The notes under the pieces are model-generated. The model did not search any database. It saw only the letters and a program-made list of their open reading frames with translations, and was not told where the DNA came from. From Nemertoderma westbladi (taxonomy: Eukaryota; Xenacoelomorpha; Nemertodermatida; Nemertodermatidae): a DNA stretch of 64,000 nucleotides. Each line of letters opens with the position of its first letter. Within the stretch, counting starts at the first letter, position 1. The position numbers were made by a program, and so were the translations under genes. This document shows, one piece after another, positions 11,037 to 23,130 of the stretch. The stretch is from the NCBI GenBank assembly GCA_032718475.1, contig JAUCBJ010002580.1:19101-83100 (forward strand), in the 5' to 3' direction.

Positions 11037-12230
11037 TTGAAATTAATATTACTCTACGTCCTACGATATGTGAAATATATCAAATTATGTCAACTACACA
11101 GAAAAACCAATAAGGACATAAAATCAGGTTAAGTTAGTAAATTATTTTATTATCATATTTGCTCTACTTGTTTTTTTCGTGCACCAGGCGGCACATTGAA
11201 AATGACCAGAAATTTTCTCGAATGTTTATATTTGAGTCTTTATTTTATTCTTTCGTCTGAGTCTTCAGTTATCTTTAAGACTAAATTCATGATCATAATC
11301 CAAAAAACAGCTATTACCGCAAATAAATATATTCTAACGATCTATAATTATAACAATCTTAGCACAAAAAATTATTTTGATGGGTGTCAGAAAGGGACCA
11401 CAGCACGAAAACTAACTCAGCCATAATTTATTGATATATTTGAAACAGAGACAGTTTTACCTCCATTCTCCGTGGCTGAGCCAGAATTGGCTGAGAATGG
11501 GCAACCGGGCTGGAGGCCACAATAATTATAAAATTATTAGCCAAAATAATATAATTATGAACCGCAACTATTAAAAACTGTGAAATTAATATGTTTTGTT
11601 ATTAAATTATATTATTATGTAACAGGTTAAAAAATATATGTGCCCGTCCCAGATCCCTTACATTACGTGTCCCAAAATAATACAGATTACATAACAACTG
11701 TGCAATTTAAGCACTTCGGCTACTTTTAAAATATGTATTACTGATATACAAAGTGTAATTTACTTTAATTAATTATTTTTCCTTACCTATAATTACACTT
11801 TTATTTCATTTTAGATAATACGACCTTCCTGGCTGAATTAAATAAAATAATAATAATTATTAATTATTATTGCTAGAACCACAAATAAAATCGGTTTCTA
11901 TGGAGAACAGCATAACCTTGGAAGCGCAAGGTTACAACGGTCAAACAACGGAAGTAGAAATGGAAGGACGGACAATACTAAGGTGTATGCCAAAGCTAAC
12001 AGATGTAGTGGCTCGACCCAAAAGTTATAACATTCATAGGTAAATGTATCAACAAAGATTTCAGCATTATATACTCGCGCACAAGAGCGCAAACCAGTTA
12101 CACTGACATTTTTTTTATCAATAGAATAAAAGTTCAAATTAAAAATGACGGTACAATATAAAACAAACAGATATTGATAAAAAATATTTAATTGATGTTA
12201 AAATATTCCAAGATTCCCTTGTGTTTTTGT

Positions 12231-15118
12231 TTAAAATTCAGACCTAACAACGCTATATGTCAGCTTAATAAAAGATACGGTTAGAGTTTCTTGCATTGTT
12301 AGAGACCCCGGCCTTATTTCTAATTTAACCAAGTTCGTGTGATAAAGACCATTGTGCAAATTTGACAGTGATGGTATCGGAAAGTTCATTGATGCCGACT
12401 TGTATGTGCTTCCCAATCCTTGATATTTAAGTTTCTTATTCTCAAGTAGTAATATTAACAATACCTTTTGGCTTTGGTTAGAACAGCTAGATATTCGCAT
12501 AATGATCACCAGAATTTCCCGGAATATTTGCATTCGGATAGGCATTGTTTTTGAGAGCTCGTGGATTACCTGACTGTTGGCATAGCAACCCAAGTGCAAG
12601 ATCCCACGTAGAATCTTTCGGTAAGTAACGTCAACTCCAACTCTGTCATGTTCAGAAAGGCCCCCTAGATAAAATATCGTGCTGTATTGAATCTTTGGCA
12701 CAGCATATTATGAAAGTCCAAAACTTTGCTATTGTATCTAAACTAAACCACTCTGGTGTCCAACTATGGCGGTGAAACTCGTTGGCAATTCCATACAAGA
12801 TGCTGTCAATTTCTCCCCTCAATTTGTCTGAAGTCGAAAATATCTTAACTCCTAGAAATTTGATTTGGTTGCAAGGTATTATAAGTTTTCCATTAATATT
12901 TAGTACATTCGATTCTTCAAATTTACTTGATATACAAATCCAATTAGTTTTGGACTGCTCCATCTCCAGATCTATTTTAGAAGCGCCGTCTTTTAATATG
13001 CCTTGTGATGTCTTCCTTATCTCTGTCATGCATCCGATGCATCTCCGATGACCTCCGTCAACATAGCACACTGCTCCTAACCACACTGAAGAGATCGTAC
13101 ATCCAATCTGAGACTTCTCCATTTCATACATAATGTCCAATGTATATAAGTTAAATAGTAGAGGCGACAGAATTGACCCTGTTTGACCCCGTTGGATAGT
13201 GAGAAACCTTTAATGTCTACAAGGTTATCAAATTTACAATACATTATAGTTACATTGTAATAACTCATTAACAATAGTGTTGTGTATGCGTCTAAATATT
13301 CAGAGAGTTTTCTGAACAGCTTCTCGTGATTTACACTGTCAAACGCGTAAGCTATATCCATTTGGCAGAGGTATATTGGTACCTTCCTCTCGCGAAAGTA
13401 TTCAATACTTTCTAGAATCAAAGATATAACAAGGTCGGCTCCATTTTTTTCCTATATGCCGTCTGCAACCCATGAGTTTTTAGGTCCGTGAAAGTTGTTA
13501 TCCTGTATGCTATTACTCCCTCCAATACTTTTCCAAACACACTTACGCATGATACTGGCCGATAAGATGATGGTTGTTGTGCATCCCTTCCTCCACCTTT
13601 AAAGATACTGCTGATTATAGTTTTGCCTAAGAGTGTTGGTACCCTGTGTAGTCTCATAGCAACGGCAAAAACGGTTTCTAGTTGAACGCTAATGGTGTCA
13701 ATGTCCAAACATTGCAAATGTTCAGATGTAAGAGAGGCAAAGTCTAATGCTTTTCCATGTGGCAAATGCCTAATAATTCTGGCAATCTCTACTGAGCTAA
13801 ATATTGGGATCTTGTCATTACACTTTTCCAGTAACTCGTATCTTAAACTTTCAACAATTTTGTCGGTATTCTTAGGTTTGTTAAATTTTTCTTGCAGGAA
13901 TTCCCTAATATTCATCTTCAACTTGTCTACTGCGTTGGCCCGAACTTGTCCTTTCATTTTTTCTTTCTTTGTGAAGTTTTTCCAGAATTTTTTGGCGGAG
14001 TTGGTTTTTGGGTTTATTGCCATGCTTACCTTTCTCAGATTACTTTTCGATATAAAGTTTATTATCCTTACGTCTACTTTCCCATATGGTTGTTAGGAGT
14101 TTCTTTACTATTTCTGAGTGATCTGTGGGGCGAGCCACGAAGTTGGCGGAGCCTTAGCGAATTGACACTGTTAGGGGATGGGTCAATTTATGCAAATAGT
14201 TGTCGTCGTCGTCGTCGTCGTCGTCTTTGTCGTCGTCGTCGTCGTCGTCGTTGTCGTCGTCGTCGTCGTCATTACGATTTTGACATGCTAATAACTTTTT
14301 CGGATTTAAAGCTGCCAAGTTGAAAATTTGTAGGTATCAATATGAGCAAAAGTTGAGATTTTTGAGAGACTTTCAGACACCATCAGTGCAATGGTCTCCC
14401 GCTAGAGGGCCACATGTCTAAACATTAAATACCCTCCCATTTCTTTGCTTTTAATCCGTTTAAGCTGAAACTTGGCAGATATGTTTTAGACCATTAGCTG
14501 TGACTTTCAAAGGAGGCGAATCCATCTGCAGTTCTCCAGTCTGCCGCTAGAGGGCCAAAGGTCTGAAAGTGAAAACAACTAACGACGACAACTATTTGCA
14601 TAAATTGACCCACCCCCTAACAGTGTCAATTCGCTAAGGCTTCGCCAACTTTGTGCTGCGCGAAGGCCCCACTTCGTGTAATCTTATTATTATGAACTCT
14701 TACGTTCTTTGTTTGTTTTCTATGGTTAACTTGGGGCAGAAATTGTGATGCAGCAAAACAGATTATTCTTTGGATTTCTTCTATGTAAACGGGGACCCTT
14801 GGTTGATCCAACATCACCATTGATTTCTCCAAGGATGACCGGTATTGCCAAATTATTTTCTTTTATTATGTTATCCAGTCTCGATAAAAAGTTGATATAT
14901 TCACCTGAGTCTGGTGCGTAACATGATAGAAATAAATATTCTTGAGAGCTGTTTTCTACAGTTGTACGTATTCCTGATATGTACTCTCCCGATTTAACAT
15001 CCACTAAACTGCCAAAGTTTCCATTACTGTAGAAGAGTGCTGTACCACCTACTCCCCTCCTTAAGTTTATATTGCTCATCTTATCGCTCACTGTATAAAT
15101 GCTTTGAAAGTCGTCCAC
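12231..15118 (-). pseudogene. LINE C endonuclease-reverse transcriptase (unit 1), split by a MITE
   Basis: Read leftwards: an endonuclease segment (15118-14726; LSCYAPDSGEYINFL and VILGEINGDVGS match APE-type endonuclease blocks), a 550-bp MITE insertion (14127-14676), then RT: FWKNFTKKEKM, SYRPVSCVSVFGKVLEGVI, the palm MDIAYAFDSVNHEKL with the first catalytic Asp, GVKQG, SILSPLLFN-like codons after a frameshift near 13190, and LGAVCYVDGG where YADD is expected, so the second catalytic Asp is lost. The thumb (IKFLGVKIF) and C-terminus run to 12231. Inactive. The part left of 12934 exists only in this unit. Confidence 0.85.
14127..14676 (-). mobile_element. MITE copy 1, 550 bp, with 3-bp TSD
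   Basis: A non-autonomous element with about 80-90 bp inverted repeats (containing CGAATTGACACTGTTAGGGG and CAATTTATGCAAATAG), an internal (GTC)n tract and two copies of a GGCCCTCTAGCGG-type motif. It is flanked by TGT on both sides (14124-14126, 14677-14679). The other duplicated unit has the uninterrupted site at 19363-19374, so insertion adds exactly 553 bp. No coding capacity. Orientation is opposite to copies 2 and 3. Confidence 0.9.
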
Positions 15119-15330
15119 TATATTTTTGGATACACTGAGAAAATTCTTGTAAATCCAGATTCCCTAAAACGGTTCTAAAGTATTCCATATTTCCAATAAT
15201 TCCATGACAGTTAAATGTTCCAATCCTTAATAATTTTTTTGTTGATTTATTTGTAGTAGTTGATTCCGTATTACAATTGCCCGTTTCTGTTAGATTTTCT
15301 GTTCTGGGCTCCTTTTGGGCTACTTCAATG

Positions 15331-16020
15331 TTAGGAATGTGGCCTTACATTCGAGCGCTTATGGTTGTATTTATAATCCCAGTGCTCCACTCGAATCCCA
15401 TCTCCAAAGAGATTATTCTTCAATAGACTATCAGAAAATTTATTCCAAACCACAACTTTCATGTTTTTAGCGTCATTATATATTCTAGTGGTAATTCTAT
15501 ACACCGGAATTCCATTTCTATGGAGGTGGTCAACGATGTCCTCCTCACTGTACTTCCTATGTATCCCCTTTATAAGGGTTGCCTCATATCTATGTGAGTC
15601 CGCGCATGTTATAGGGTTTATTGATCCTTGTTGCTTCTTTATGTTAGTATTATACTTTTGAGGGTATTGATATTCTTGTTGTTTAGCTGGCCTCTTTAGG
15701 GTTTTCCCTTCATTATGAACATTTGGTTTTATATTCCAGCTATCTAATTCTGTTTTGAATGATGAACACAATGTTTGCTCCAATATTATCAAACTTACTT
15801 CATCTATAGAGTTTCCTATCATTTTAGTTTTCCATTCCTTTGTATCAGTTGGAATTTCATTTTTTGGCATCCATTGCATCTTTTGTTCTTGATCATTTTC
15901 TTGTCCTTCAATATCTTTAATGTTTTGAGATTTTAAATTAGTATTCATTGTGTTACCATCGTTCTCCATTTCAATTATATTTGCCGTTTCCAATACTTTA
16001 AACCGGTTACCTGTAGCCAC
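15331..16020 (-). CDS. LINE C ORF1-like protein (unit 1)
   Basis: An open frame of 229 codons just upstream of the LINE C endonuclease, so it occupies the ORF1 position. The first half is polar (rich in N, E, K). The second half contains YEATLIKGIHRKYSEEDIVD, then VYRITTRIYN and KVVVWNKFSDSLLK, the spacing of the RNA-recognition-like fold found before zinc knuckles in Jockey-type ORF1 proteins; that assignment is inference. There is no in-frame ATG at the listed start (GTG), and a TGA lies a little upstream, so the true N-terminus is uncertain. An identical-looking copy is at 20019-20708. Confidence 0.6.
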   Translation of the reverse strand: MATGNRFKVLETANIIEMENDGNTMNTNLKSQNIKDIEGQENDQEQKMQWMPKNEIPTDTKEWKTKMIGNSIDEVSLIILEQTLCSSFKTELDSWNIKPNVHNEGKTLKRPAKQQEYQYPQKYNTNIKKQQGSINPITCADSHRYEATLIKGIHRKYSEEDIVDHLHRNGIPVYRITTRIYNDAKNMKVVVWNKFSDSLLKNNLFGDGIRVEHWDYKYNHKRSNVRPHS

Positions 16021-16333
16021 ACGTGAAGTGTGGGAATTTGTGTAGACCCAGGGGGGGTGCCGAGACCCTCATATTATGTTTCTTTCTATCTTTATTTCTA
16101 ACCCTTTTTGATTGTATTCTAAATTTGGAATTTAAATCCACTGATGAATCTGAAATTGTTGTTTCTTCCAATAATAAATAGTTGTCTTCGTTGCCAATAT
16201 GCCAATATCTGTTGTGACTTCCTTAATTGTTGTAGATTGTTGAGTACGGTGTGCCTGTGGTGGAGTAGAGCCTTCTATCTTGGTACTTTTTCTATTTTCG
16301 ATTCCGAAATTGGTTTTATTAATTGCAGATACT

Positions 16334-16580
16334 GATGGATTATTTCACTATAAAGTAGCATTTGTTGTTTAACGTAAAAACTTTCTAAAATCCGACGCAT
16401 TCTGATTATATTACAGTAATGTAATATGCCTATTCATATTGGTACACATAAATCCGTAGGTAGCTCTTTTGGCGCAGTGGTCAGATGGTTAAGGCGTTGG
16501 TTACATTACAGATAGGTTACGAGTTCGAATTCCAGTCAGGAAATTTGCATTTTTGGGCAATTTATTTTCATTTGATCTAA
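16334..16580 (+). mobile_element. tRNA-derived SINE, copy 1
   Basis: A 247-bp block shared with 21022-21268 and, outside the duplication, with 41261-41507. It contains an A box (TGGCGCAGTGGTCAGATGG, 16470-16488) and a B box (GGTTACGAGTTCGAATTCC, 16515-16533) spaced as in a tRNA gene. The T stem does not pair well, so this is a decayed tRNA relic rather than a working tRNA. Pol III transcription is inferred from the boxes. Confidence 0.75.
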
Positions 16581-16935
16581 TTTGATAAGCCAATGAGGTG
16601 CGTACAATGTATGGAACGATGAGTTGGGCCAATCATAGGGCATGGAACATCTTATTGCTCCAATGTGAAGCCATGGAATGCTCTGGAAGGTTCTAGCGAA
16701 TTCTTATGTCCCAGATTTGCTATATAAGGGCTGGTTTGACTTCGGTTATCACTCACTTATAACTTGTTATTTCTATTACTCTTGACTTATAACTTGACTG
16801 ATTGTTAGTGTTCAGGTTGATAAATCTTTGTAAATTATGTAAATATACTGTAAACTTTTGAACATGTATATTTCTACTCGTCCACCTTTGGGACAGCCAA
16901 ACATTTGGGAGACGGCTGCCTTAATCGTTAGGCCG
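16581..16935 (+). promoter_or_regulatory. LTR-like promoter block (CCAAT x3, TATA)
   Basis: Three CCAAT boxes (16590, 16629, 16660) precede TATATAAG (16721). About 180 bp further on is TTTGGGAGACGG, resembling the sequence after the LTR of BEL2 (TTTGGGAGACACA, about 24310), so this may be a solo or truncated LTR with primer-site start. The same block recurs at 21269-21623. A cellular promoter cannot be excluded, but no gene follows. Confidence 0.45.
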
Positions 16936-17196
16936 TCAGCAATGCAGGGAAAGATGTCCACAACACACTAAGCGCCCACATTAGATTTGCCCACGCGCCC
17001 GTTTGAAGCATGCCCCCTTGCCATACAGCGCCCACTTCAGAGGAAGGTAAGACTTTGTTTGACGCCCTTGCCCGCAGTAAGACCTATAGATCAGGGTAAG
17101 CGTGACACCGTCCTGGGACGCCGTAACATTTAGGATCGAATATTTTAGACTTAGACAGGAGCAAACAAGCAAAATCCCCGGATTAACCTGTATCTC

Positions 17197-17514
17197 CTAT
17201 AGGTGTGAACTATTGCTGTTTGTCAGTACGCGCAAGTACACTTTAGGTGCAGACAGCACAAGTTCCATAATTTGGTGATTTGCAGTACTGACAGCTCTGT
17301 ACCGGTTCACTTTGTAGTTTATACATTTGCCCACCCCTGTCTGAGCCCGAAATATTTGATCAGGCAAGGAGCAGCTTTCTGCTACCGGCACTTCGCTTGG
17401 CCTAGGGAGGTTTATTAATATCCTACCACGCCTTGCCACGTACTGATAGGTATTTGCTGCTAACCACCGCAGCAACAAAATTCTAGAATCAAATTTGTAT
17501 ACCAGATCAGCCAA
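17197..17514 (-). CDS. unrecognised 105-codon open frame (unit 1)
   Basis: Begins with ATG and is conserved without a break in the second unit (21885-22202), but the units are so similar that this says little about selection. No known motif, signal peptide or membrane segment is evident. It may be a remnant of the LTR element whose promoter lies upstream, or chance. Confidence 0.25.
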   Translation of the reverse strand: MADLVYKFDSRILLLRWLAANTYQYVARRGRILINLPRPSEVPVAESCSLPDQIFRAQTGVGKCINYKVNRYRAVSTANHQIMELVLSAPKVYLRVLTNSNSSHL

Positions 17515-17669
17515 CGTACAGTAGCAATAAATACCTATTTCTTATCTTACAACCAGAATCTGGTATTTGTGCCGATCACGGGTGTAGTTACTAACACTGT
17601 AATTGCCCGGTTGAGTTGTGGATAGGAAGGAGAGAGCTTTGAAGTCATTTGTAAGTATAAAGTCCTACA

Positions 17670-18066
17670 CGAAGTGGGGACTTCGCGCAGCACGAAGTTG
17701 GCAGAGCCTTAGCGAATTGACACTGTTAGGGGGTAGGTCAATTTATGCAAATAGTCACGTTGGCCCTCTAGCGGCAGACTGGAGAACTGCAGATGGACTC
17801 GCCTCTTTTGAAAGTCACAGCTAATGGTCTAATACATATCTGCCAAGTTTCAGCTTAAACGGATTAAAAGCAAAGAAATGGGAGGGCATTTAATGTTTAG
17901 ACATGTGGCCCTCTAGCGGGAGACCATTGCACTGATGGTGTCTGAAAGTCTCTCAAAAATCTCAACTTTTGCTCATATTGATACCTACAAATTTTCAACT
18001 TGGCAGCTTTAAATCCGACAAAGTTATTAGCATGTCAAAATCGTAACGACGACGACGACGACGACA

Positions 18067-18097
<31 letters not shown>

Positions 18098-18173
18098 CAA
18101 CTATTTGCATAAATTGACCCACCCCCTAACAGTGTCAATTCGCTAAGGCTCCGCCAACTTCGTGGCTCGCCCC
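17670..18173 (+). mobile_element. MITE copy 2 at the duplication junction
   Basis: Same family as copy 1, 504 bp, orientation reversed relative to copy 1. It is flanked by ACA on the left (17667-17669, as at copy 3) and ACA on the right (18174-18176), where it runs straight into LINE C sequence equivalent to 12937. It forms the boundary between the two tandem units. Confidence 0.9.
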
Positions 18174-18179
18174 ACAAAT

Positions 18180-19806
18180 CCAATTAGTTTTGGACTGCTC
18201 CATCTCCAGATCTATTTTAGAAGCGCCGTCTTTTAATATGCCTTGTGATGTCTTCCTTATCTCCGTCATGCATCCGATGCATCTCCAATGACCTCCGTCA
18301 ACATAGCACACTGCTCCTAACCACACTGAAGAGATCGTACATCCAATCTGAGACTTCTCCATTTCATACATAATGTCCAATGTATATAAGTTAAATAGTA
18401 GAGGCGACAGAATTGACCCTGTTTGACCCCGTTGGATAGTGAGAAACCTTTAATGTCTACAAGGTTATCAAATTTACAATATATTATAGTTACATTGTAA
18501 TAACTCATTAACAATAGTGTTGTGTATGCGTCTAATAATATTCAGAGAGTTTTCTGAACAGCTTCTCGTGATTTACACTGTCAAACGCGTAAGCTATATC
18601 CATTTGGGAGAGGTATATTGGTACCTTCCTCTCGCGAAAGTATTCAATACTTTCTATAATCAAAGATATAACAAGGTCGGCTCCATTTTTTTCCTATATG
18701 CCGTCTGCAACCCATGAGTTTTTAGGTCCGTGAAAGTTGTTATCCTGTATGCTATTACTCCCTCCAATACTTTTCCAAACACACTTACGCATGATACTGG
18801 CTGATAAGATGATGGTTGTTGTGCATCCCTTCCTCTACCTTTAAAGATACTGCTGATTATAGTTTTGCCTGAGAGTGTTGGTACCCTGTGTAGTCTCATA
18901 GCAACGGCAAAAACGGTTTCTAGTTGAACGCTAATGGTGTCAATGTCCAAACATTGCAAATGTTCAGATGTAAGAGAGGCAAAGTCTAATGCTTTTCCAT
19001 GTGGCAAATGCCTAATAATTCTGGCAATCTCTACTGAGCTAAATATTGGGATCTTGTCATTACACTTTTCCAGTAACTCGTATCTTAAACTTTCAACAAT
19101 TTTGTCGGTATTCTTAGGTTTGTTAAATTTTTCTTGCAGGAATTCCCTAATATTCATCTTCAACTTGTCTGCTGCGTTGGCCCGAACTTGTCCTTTCATT
19201 TTTTCTTTCTTTGTGAAGTTTTTCCAGAATTTTTTGGCGGAGTTGGTATTTGGGTTTATTGCCATGCTTACCTTTCTCAGATTACTTTTCGATATAAAGT
19301 TTATTTTCCTTACGTCTACTTTCCCATATGGTTGTTAGGAGTTTCTTTACTATTTCTGAGTGATCTGTAATCTTATTATTATGAACTCTTACGTTTTTGT
19401 TTGTTTTCTATGGTTAACTTGGGGCAGAAATTGTGATGCAGCAAAACAGATTATTCTTTGGATTTCTTCTATGTAAACGGGGACCCTTGGTTGATCCAAC
19501 ATCACCATTGATTTCTCCAAGGATGACCGGTATTGCCAAATTATTTTCTTTTATTATGTTATCCAGTCTCGATAAAAAGTTGATATATTCACCTGAGTCT
19601 GGTGCGTAACATGATAGAAATAAATATTCTTGAGAGCTGTTTTCTACAGTTGTACGTATTCCTGATATGTACTCTCCCGATTTAACATCCACTAAACTGC
19701 CAAAGTTTCCATTACTGTAGAAGAGTGCTGTACCACCTACTCCCCTCCTTAAGTTTATATTGCTCATCTTATCGCTCACTGTATAAATGCTTTGAAAGTC
19801 GTCCAC
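18180..19806 (-). pseudogene. LINE C endonuclease-reverse transcriptase (unit 2), 3' truncated
   Basis: Same EN and RT codons as in unit 1 without the MITE, so the passage from the endonuclease to the RT N-terminus (19806 down to 18660) is not split. The frame is still broken between 19414 and 19265, near 18660 and near 18430, and the YVDGG change is present. The C-terminal part is absent because the unit starts inside the RT. Confidence 0.85.
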
Positions 19807-20018
19807 TATATTTTTGGATACACTGAGAAAATTCTTGTAAATCCAGATTCCCTAAAACGGTTCTAAAGTATTCCATATTTCCAATAATTCCATGACAGTT
19901 AAATGTTCCAATCCTTAATAATTTTTTTGTTGATTTATTTGTAGTAGTTGATTCCGTATTACAATTGCCCGTTTCTGTTAGATTTTCTGTTCTGGGCTCC
20001 TTTTGGGCTACTTCAATG

Positions 20019-20708
20019 TTAGGAATGTGGCCTTACATTCGAGCGCTTATGGTTGTATTTATAATCCCAGTGCTCCACTCGAATCCCATCTCCAAAGAGA
20101 TTATTCTTCAATAGACTATCAGAAAATTTATTCCAAACCACAACTTTCATGTTTTTAGCGTCATTATATATTCTAGTGGTAATTCTATACACCGGAATTC
20201 TATTTCTATGGAGGTGGTCAACGATGTCCTCCTCACTGTACTTCCTATGTATCCCCTTTATAAGGGTTGCCTCATATCTATGTGAGTCCGCGCATGTTAT
20301 AGGGTTTATTGATCCTTGTTGCTTCTTTATGTTAGTATTATACTTTTGAGGGTATTGATATTCTTGTTGTTTAGCTGGCCTCTTTAGGGTTTTCCCTTCA
20401 TTATGAACATTTGGTTTTATATTCCAGCTATCTAATTCTGTTTTGAATGATGAACACAATGTTTGCTCCAATATTATCAAACTTACTTCATCTATAGAGT
20501 TTCCTATCATTTTAGTTTTCCATTCCTTTGTATCAGTTGGAATTTCATTTTTTGGCATCCATTGCATCTTTTGTTCTTGATCATTTTCTTGTCCTTCAAT
20601 ATCTTTAATGTTTTGAGATTTTAAATTAGTATTCATTGTGTTACCATCGTTCTCCATTTCAATTATATTTGCCGTTTCCAATACTTTAAACCGGTTACCT
20701 GTAGCCAC
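20019..20708 (-). CDS. LINE C ORF1-like protein (unit 2)
   Basis: 229 codons, differing from the unit 1 copy by one visible residue (G to R in HLHRNGIPVYR). Features and doubts are the same as for 15331-16020. Confidence 0.6.
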   Translation of the reverse strand: MATGNRFKVLETANIIEMENDGNTMNTNLKSQNIKDIEGQENDQEQKMQWMPKNEIPTDTKEWKTKMIGNSIDEVSLIILEQTLCSSFKTELDSWNIKPNVHNEGKTLKRPAKQQEYQYPQKYNTNIKKQQGSINPITCADSHRYEATLIKGIHRKYSEEDIVDHLHRNRIPVYRITTRIYNDAKNMKVVVWNKFSDSLLKNNLFGDGIRVEHWDYKYNHKRSNVRPHS

Positions 20709-21021
20709 ACGTGAAGTGTGGGAATTTGTGTAGACCCAGGGGGGGTGCCGAGACCCTCATATTATGTTTCTTTCTATCTTTATTTCTAACCCTTTTTGAT
20801 TGTATTCTAAATTTGGAATTTAAATCCACTGATGAATCTGAAATTGTTGTTTCTTCCAATAATAAATAGTTGTCTTCGTTGCCAATATGCCAATATCTGT
20901 TGTGACTTCCTTAATTGTTGTAGATTGTTGAGTACGGTGTGCCTGTGGTGGAGTAGAGCCTTCTATCTTGGTACTTTTTCTATTTTCGATTCCGAAATTG
21001 GTTTTATTAATTGCAGATACT

Positions 21022-21268
21022 GATGGATTATTTCACTATAAAGTAGCATTTGTTGTTTAACGTAAAAACTTTCTAAAATCCGACGCATTCTGATTATATT
21101 ACAGTAATGTAATATGCCTATTCATATTGGTACACATAAATCCGTAGGTAGCTCTTTTGGCGCAGTGGTCAGATGGTTAAGGCGTTGGTTACATTACAGA
21201 TAGGTTACGAGTTCGAATTCCAGTCAGGAAATTTGCATTTTTGGGCAATTTATTTTCATTTGATCTAA
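21022..21268 (+). mobile_element. tRNA-derived SINE, copy 2
   Basis: Duplicated with unit 2; A and B boxes are identical to copy 1. Confidence 0.75.
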
Positions 21269-21623
21269 TTTGATAAGCCAATGAGGTGCGTACAATGTAT
21301 GGAACGATGAGTTGGGCCAATCATAGGGCATGGAACATCTTATTGCTCCAATGTGAAGCCATGGAATGCTCTGGAAGGTTCTAGCGAATTCTTATGTCCC
21401 AGATTTGCTATATAAGGGCTGGTTTGACTTCGGTTATCACTCACTTATAACTTGTTATTTCTATTACTCTTGACTTATAACTTGACTGATTGTTAGTGTT
21501 CAGGTTGATAAATCTTTGTAAATTATGTAAATATACTGTAAACTTTTGAACATGTATATTTCTACTCGTCCACCTTTGGGACAGCCAAACATTTGGGAGA
21601 CGGCTGCCTAAATCGTTAGGCCG
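21269..21623 (+). promoter_or_regulatory. LTR-like promoter block, unit 2
   Basis: Copy of 16581-16935 with the three CCAAT boxes and TATATAAG retained. Confidence 0.45.
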
Positions 21624-21884
21624 TCAGCAATGCAGGGAAAGATGTCCACAACACACTAAGCGCCCACATTAGATTTGCCCACGCGCCCGTTTGAAGCATG
21701 CCCCCTTGCCATACAGCGCCCACTTCAGAGGAAGGTAAGACTTTGTTTGACGCCCTTGCCCGCAGTAAGACCTATAGATCAGGGTAAGCGTGACACCGTC
21801 CTGGGACGCCGTAACATTTAGGATCGAATATTTTAGACTTAGACAGGAGCAAACAAGCAAAATCCCCGGATTAACCTGTATCTC

Positions 21885-22202
21885 CTATAGGTGTGAACTA
21901 TTGCTGTTTGTCAGTACGCGCAAGTACACTTTAGGTGCAGACAGCACAAGTTCCATAATTTGGTGATTTGCAGTACTGACAGCTCTGTACCGGTTCACTT
22001 TGTAGTTTATACATTTGCCCACCCCTGTCTGAGCCCGAAATATTTGATCAGGCAAGGAGCAGCTTTCTGCTACCGGCACTTCGCTTGGCCTAGGGAGGTT
22101 TATTAATATCCTACCGCGCCTTGCCACGTACTGATAGGTATTTGCTGCTAACCACCGCAGCAACAAAATTCTAGAATCAAATTTGTATACCAGATCAGCC
22201 AA
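21885..22202 (-). CDS. unrecognised 105-codon open frame (unit 2)
   Basis: Copy of 17197-17514, identical in translation as far as I can read. No domain recognised. Confidence 0.25.
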   Translation of the reverse strand: MADLVYKFDSRILLLRWLAANTYQYVARRGRILINLPRPSEVPVAESCSLPDQIFRAQTGVGKCINYKVNRYRAVSTANHQIMELVLSAPKVYLRVLTNSNSSHL

Positions 22203-22357
22203 CGTACAGTAGCAATAAATACCTATTTCTTATCTTACAACCAGAATCTGGTATTTGTGCCGATCACGGGTGTAGTTACTAACACTGTAATTGCCCGGTT
22301 GAGTTGTGGATAGGAAGGAGAGAGCTTTGAAGTCATTTGTAAGTATAAAGTCCTACA

Positions 22358-23076
22358 CGAAGTGGGGACTTCGCGCAGCACGAAGTTGGCAGAGCCTTAG
22401 CGAATTGACACTGTTAGGGGGTAGGTCAATTTATGCAAATAGTCACGTTGGCCCTCTAGCGGCAGACTGGAGAACTGCAGATGGACTCGCCTCCTTTGAA
22501 AGTCACAGCTAATGGTCTAATACATATCTGCCAAGTTTCAGCTTAAACGGATTAAAAGCAAAGAAATGGGAGGGCATTTAATGTTTAGACATGTGGCCCT
22601 CTAGCGGGAGACCATTGCACTGATGGTGTCTGAAAGTCTCTCAAAAATCTCAACTTTTGCTCATATTGATACCTACAAATTTTCAACTTGGCAGCTTTAC
22701 TTTAAATCCGACAAAGTTATTAGCATGTCAAAATCGTAACGACGACAACGATTTCACTTTCAGACCTTTGGCCCTCTAGCGGCAGACTGGAGAACTGCAG
22801 ATGGATTCGCCTCCTTTGAAAGTCACAGCTAATGGTCTAATACATATCTGCCAAGTTTCAGCTTAAACGGATTAAAAGCAAAGAAATGGGAGGGCATTTA
22901 ATGTTTAGACATGTGGCCCTCTAGCGGGAGACCATTGCACTGATGGTGTCTGAAAGTCTCTCAAAAATCTCAACTTTTGCTCATATTGATACCTACAAAT
23001 TTTCAACTTGGCAGCTTTAAATCCGACAAAGTTATTAGCATGTCAAAATCGTAACGACGACGACGATGATGACGAC

Positions 23077-23130
<54 letters not shown>

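Larger units (their letters stand above)
9800..12200. other. AT-rich non-coding stretch
   Basis: No protein domain is recognisable on either strand. Small features inside are a G21 homopolymer at 10908-10928, a 15-bp tandem repeat at 10975-11036, and a more GC-rich island at 10360-10580 of unknown nature. The short open frames present are not supported by any motif. Confidence 0.6.
12934..18173. repeat. tandem duplication, unit 1 (5.24 kb)
   Basis: Contains LINE C RT and ORF1, SINE, LTR-like block and MITE copy 2. It matches unit 2 (18174 onwards) base for base apart from a few substitutions, a 2-bp indel near 18536, a 1-bp indel near 14715, the MITE copy 1 insertion (553 bp) and a longer MITE at the right end of unit 2. 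Confidence 0.95.

Noticed and set aside
13692-14323. Plus-strand frames rich in F, L and S opposite LINE C
   Set aside because: Antisense shadows of the RT and of the (GTC)n tract in the MITE.
16466-16545. Functional tRNA gene
   Set aside because: A and B boxes are present but the T stem and acceptor stem do not pair, and the block recurs as part of a longer repeat.
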